Below are positions 63,119-64,000 of a stretch of 64,000 bases of DNA, one piece after another. The DNA is taken from assembly GCA_002281855.1 (NCBI GenBank), contig NCHQ01000010.1:1-64000 (forward strand), written 5' to 3'. The stretch is from Rhodospirillales bacterium 24-66-33. GTDB lineage: Bacteria > Pseudomonadota > Alphaproteobacteria > Reyranellales > Reyranellaceae. The translations under genes were made by a program, and so were the position numbers. A model generated the notes under the pieces. That model searched no databases. It saw nothing but the letters and a program-made list of their open reading frames with translations, and had not been told where the DNA came from. Within the stretch, counting starts at the first letter, position 1; every line of letters begins with the position of its first letter.

Positions 63119-63378
63119 TGGAGATCGCTGAACAGGCACAGGAGTCCGCGAGCTTCCTCGCCAGCGGGCGAAGAGGGCGTGTGGAGCGTTCCCTGTGAGG
63201 GTTGCCCGGCGGATCGGCGGCCGGAATAGCCACCCGGGGTTTCACCGGGTCCATGCGAGTGAGCGCGTGCGTAGACCACGCCCAGACATCGAAAGCAATC
63301 CCGATGCCATGGATACGCCGCTTGCAACTTCCACAGTCCGGAAACGTTCAACGCCGCACGTCCATTGAGGAGCATGCG

Positions 63379-63675
63379 ATGGCTGCGAAGAAGAAGGTCG
63401 CGAGGAAAAAGGTCGCCAAGAAAGTAGCGAAGAAGAAAGTCGCCAAGAAGAAAGTCGCCAAGAAGAAAGTCGTCAAGAAGAACACGCGCAAGAGCGCTGC
63501 CAAGCGCGAACTGATCGACACCGGCACCAACAAGCTGTTCGTGCGGCGCAATGCACGCGGCACCTCCTTCAAGGAAGTCGAGGATGTGGGCCGTTCGCTG
63601 ACGGCCGATCGTCGTCGCAAGGCCAAGACCGTTGCCAAGCCCGGCCAGGGCGACAAGGGCGACCGGCGCCGCTAG
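63379..63675 (+). CDS. lysine-rich histone H1-like protein
   Basis: A 98-residue basic protein. Residues 4-34 repeat the pentad KKKVA/KKVAK; the DNA shows 15-nt repeats. The C-terminal half (SAAKRELIDTGTNKLFVRRN and FKEVEDVGRSLTADRRRKAK) is more typical of a folded, conserved tail. Lys/Ala repeat proteins bind DNA or RNA and can compact chromatin. A GGAGC element precedes the start. Start at 63379 versus 63374 cannot be settled. Confidence 0.75.
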   Translation: MAAKKKVARKKVAKKVAKKKVAKKKVAKKKVVKKNTRKSAAKRELIDTGTNKLFVRRNARGTSFKEVEDVGRSLTADRRRKAKTVAKPGQGDKGDRRR

Positions 63676-63705
63676 CGCGACGCCGCCCAGGCAGAGTCTC
63701 GAGCC

Positions 63706-64000
63706 TCAGGCGCTTCGTGCGGACAGGCGGTGCTCGAGGAAGAAGCGCACGAACTCGCCGCTGGCGTCGGGGCCGCGCGGATCGGTGAAGGACCCGAGCA
63801 CGCTGCCGCCGGACCAGGCGTGCCCCAGCCCTTGCAGCACCCACTGCTCCCCGATCGCGCGCTCCTGGTCGTCGAATCGAATCGTGCGCGTGAAGGCGAT
63901 GCCGGTCCCGGTTTCACCGTGCGAGACGTTTGTGCGTACGCCCGGTCCGCCGGACGCCTGTTCGCTGGCCTGGTCGCCGTTCACCGGATTGACCGTCTCG
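63706..64000 (-). CDS. C-terminus of a PHB-depolymerase-type esterase (partial)
   Basis: The frame is open at the right edge of the window and ends at 63706. The visible 97 residues include VNGDQASEQASGGPGVRTNV, VLQGLGHAWSGGSVLGSFTD, and PRGPDASGEFVRFFLEH. The GLGHAWSGG motif contains the catalytic histidine of alpha/beta hydrolases of the poly(3-hydroxybutyrate) depolymerase family. The nucleophile serine and signal peptide lie outside this window. Confidence 0.8.
   Translation of the reverse strand, partial: ETVNPVNGDQASEQASGGPGVRTNVSHGETGTGIAFTRTIRFDDQERAIGEQWVLQGLGHAWSGGSVLGSFTDPRGPDASGEFVRFFLEHRLSARSA

Noticed and set aside
61643..63229. Long plus-strand frame opposite the SulP gene
   Set aside because: His/Arg/Asp-rich shadow with no domain; the SulP signatures on the minus strand are decisive.
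63391..63480. Regularly spaced 15-nt repeats resembling a short CRISPR-like or satellite array
   Set aside because: They are in frame within a lysine-rich protein gene and have no spacers.

Overview
The window is a gene-dense, very GC-rich stretch of a bacterial chromosome. It carries cobalt-type nitrile hydratase, a TRAP transporter, HisKA_2/PAS two-component proteins, class III cyclase signalling and M81/peptide-binding genes. This content, the GC-rich codon use and the dispersed palindromic repeats suit a free-living alphaproteobacterium. A Reyranella-like member is my guess and is not proven by the sequence. I see no rRNA, tRNA or CRISPR array.

Layout. 0-2.4 kb: an ArsR regulator with an AHSA1/SRPBCC partner and two hypothetical genes. 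2.4-5.0 kb: phage-derived remnants, namely an S24-type repressor with repeated TCCGGA-core operators, a nuclease-fold protein, a small DNA-binding protein and a terminase small subunit-like gene. 5.2-7.6 kb: a thiolase and an SDR dehydrogenase, followed by a broken copy of the terminase-like 3' end. 8.2-12.2 kb: two near-identical direct repeats of about 0.6 kb, each with an excisionase-like gene and a 9-bp iteron array, bracket a permease-CBS-cation antiporter operon whose last gene is frameshifted. 12.3-18.1 kb: a phage Gp37/Gp68-like gene, a BON-LysM protein, small and secreted hypothetical proteins, and nhaA. 18.9-20.8 kb: a compact nitric-oxide defence locus. nsrR is divergent from a group III truncated globin, an alternative oxidase and a YeaR-like protein, with two inverted repeats between them. 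20.9-25.5 kb: secreted and membrane hypothetical proteins, an MFS transporter, a broken nsrR copy and a Fic protein.

26.3-34.4 kb: an unusual cyclic-nucleotide-binding/HlyD-like fusion, then a heavy-metal efflux cluster (DUF305, small exported protein, CzcA, CzcB, Cys-rich protein). czcA is split by an in-frame amber codon. 35.6-38.8 kb: a peptide-type substrate-binding protein and an M81 metallopeptidase. 38.8-41.2 kb: two PAS-receiver paralogues flank a ClpP-like exported protein. 41.4-48.0 kb: class I aldolase, NlpC/P60 peptidase, an SRAP variant, a receiver protein, Hsp20, and a GAF-HisKA_2 kinase followed by a response regulator. 49.0-51.0 kb: an Rrf2 regulator, TrxB-like oxidoreductase and methyltransferase operon with a perfect operator palindrome. 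51.7-56.5 kb: a TRAP transporter (dctPQM-like) followed directly by a membrane adenylate/guanylate cyclase. 56.5-59.5 kb: hypothetical and ferritin-like genes. 59.9-63.1 kb: nitrile hydratase (alpha, beta, accessory) and a SulP transporter. The window ends with a lysine-rich histone-like protein and the 3' end of a PHB-depolymerase-type esterase.

Themes: NO and metal stress, solute and ion transport, cyclic nucleotide and phosphorelay signalling, and many small duplications with decayed second copies. Four genes (antiporter, czcA, a STAS-like gene and a DJ-1/PfpI gene) are interrupted. I cannot tell natural decay from sequencing error for the first three.
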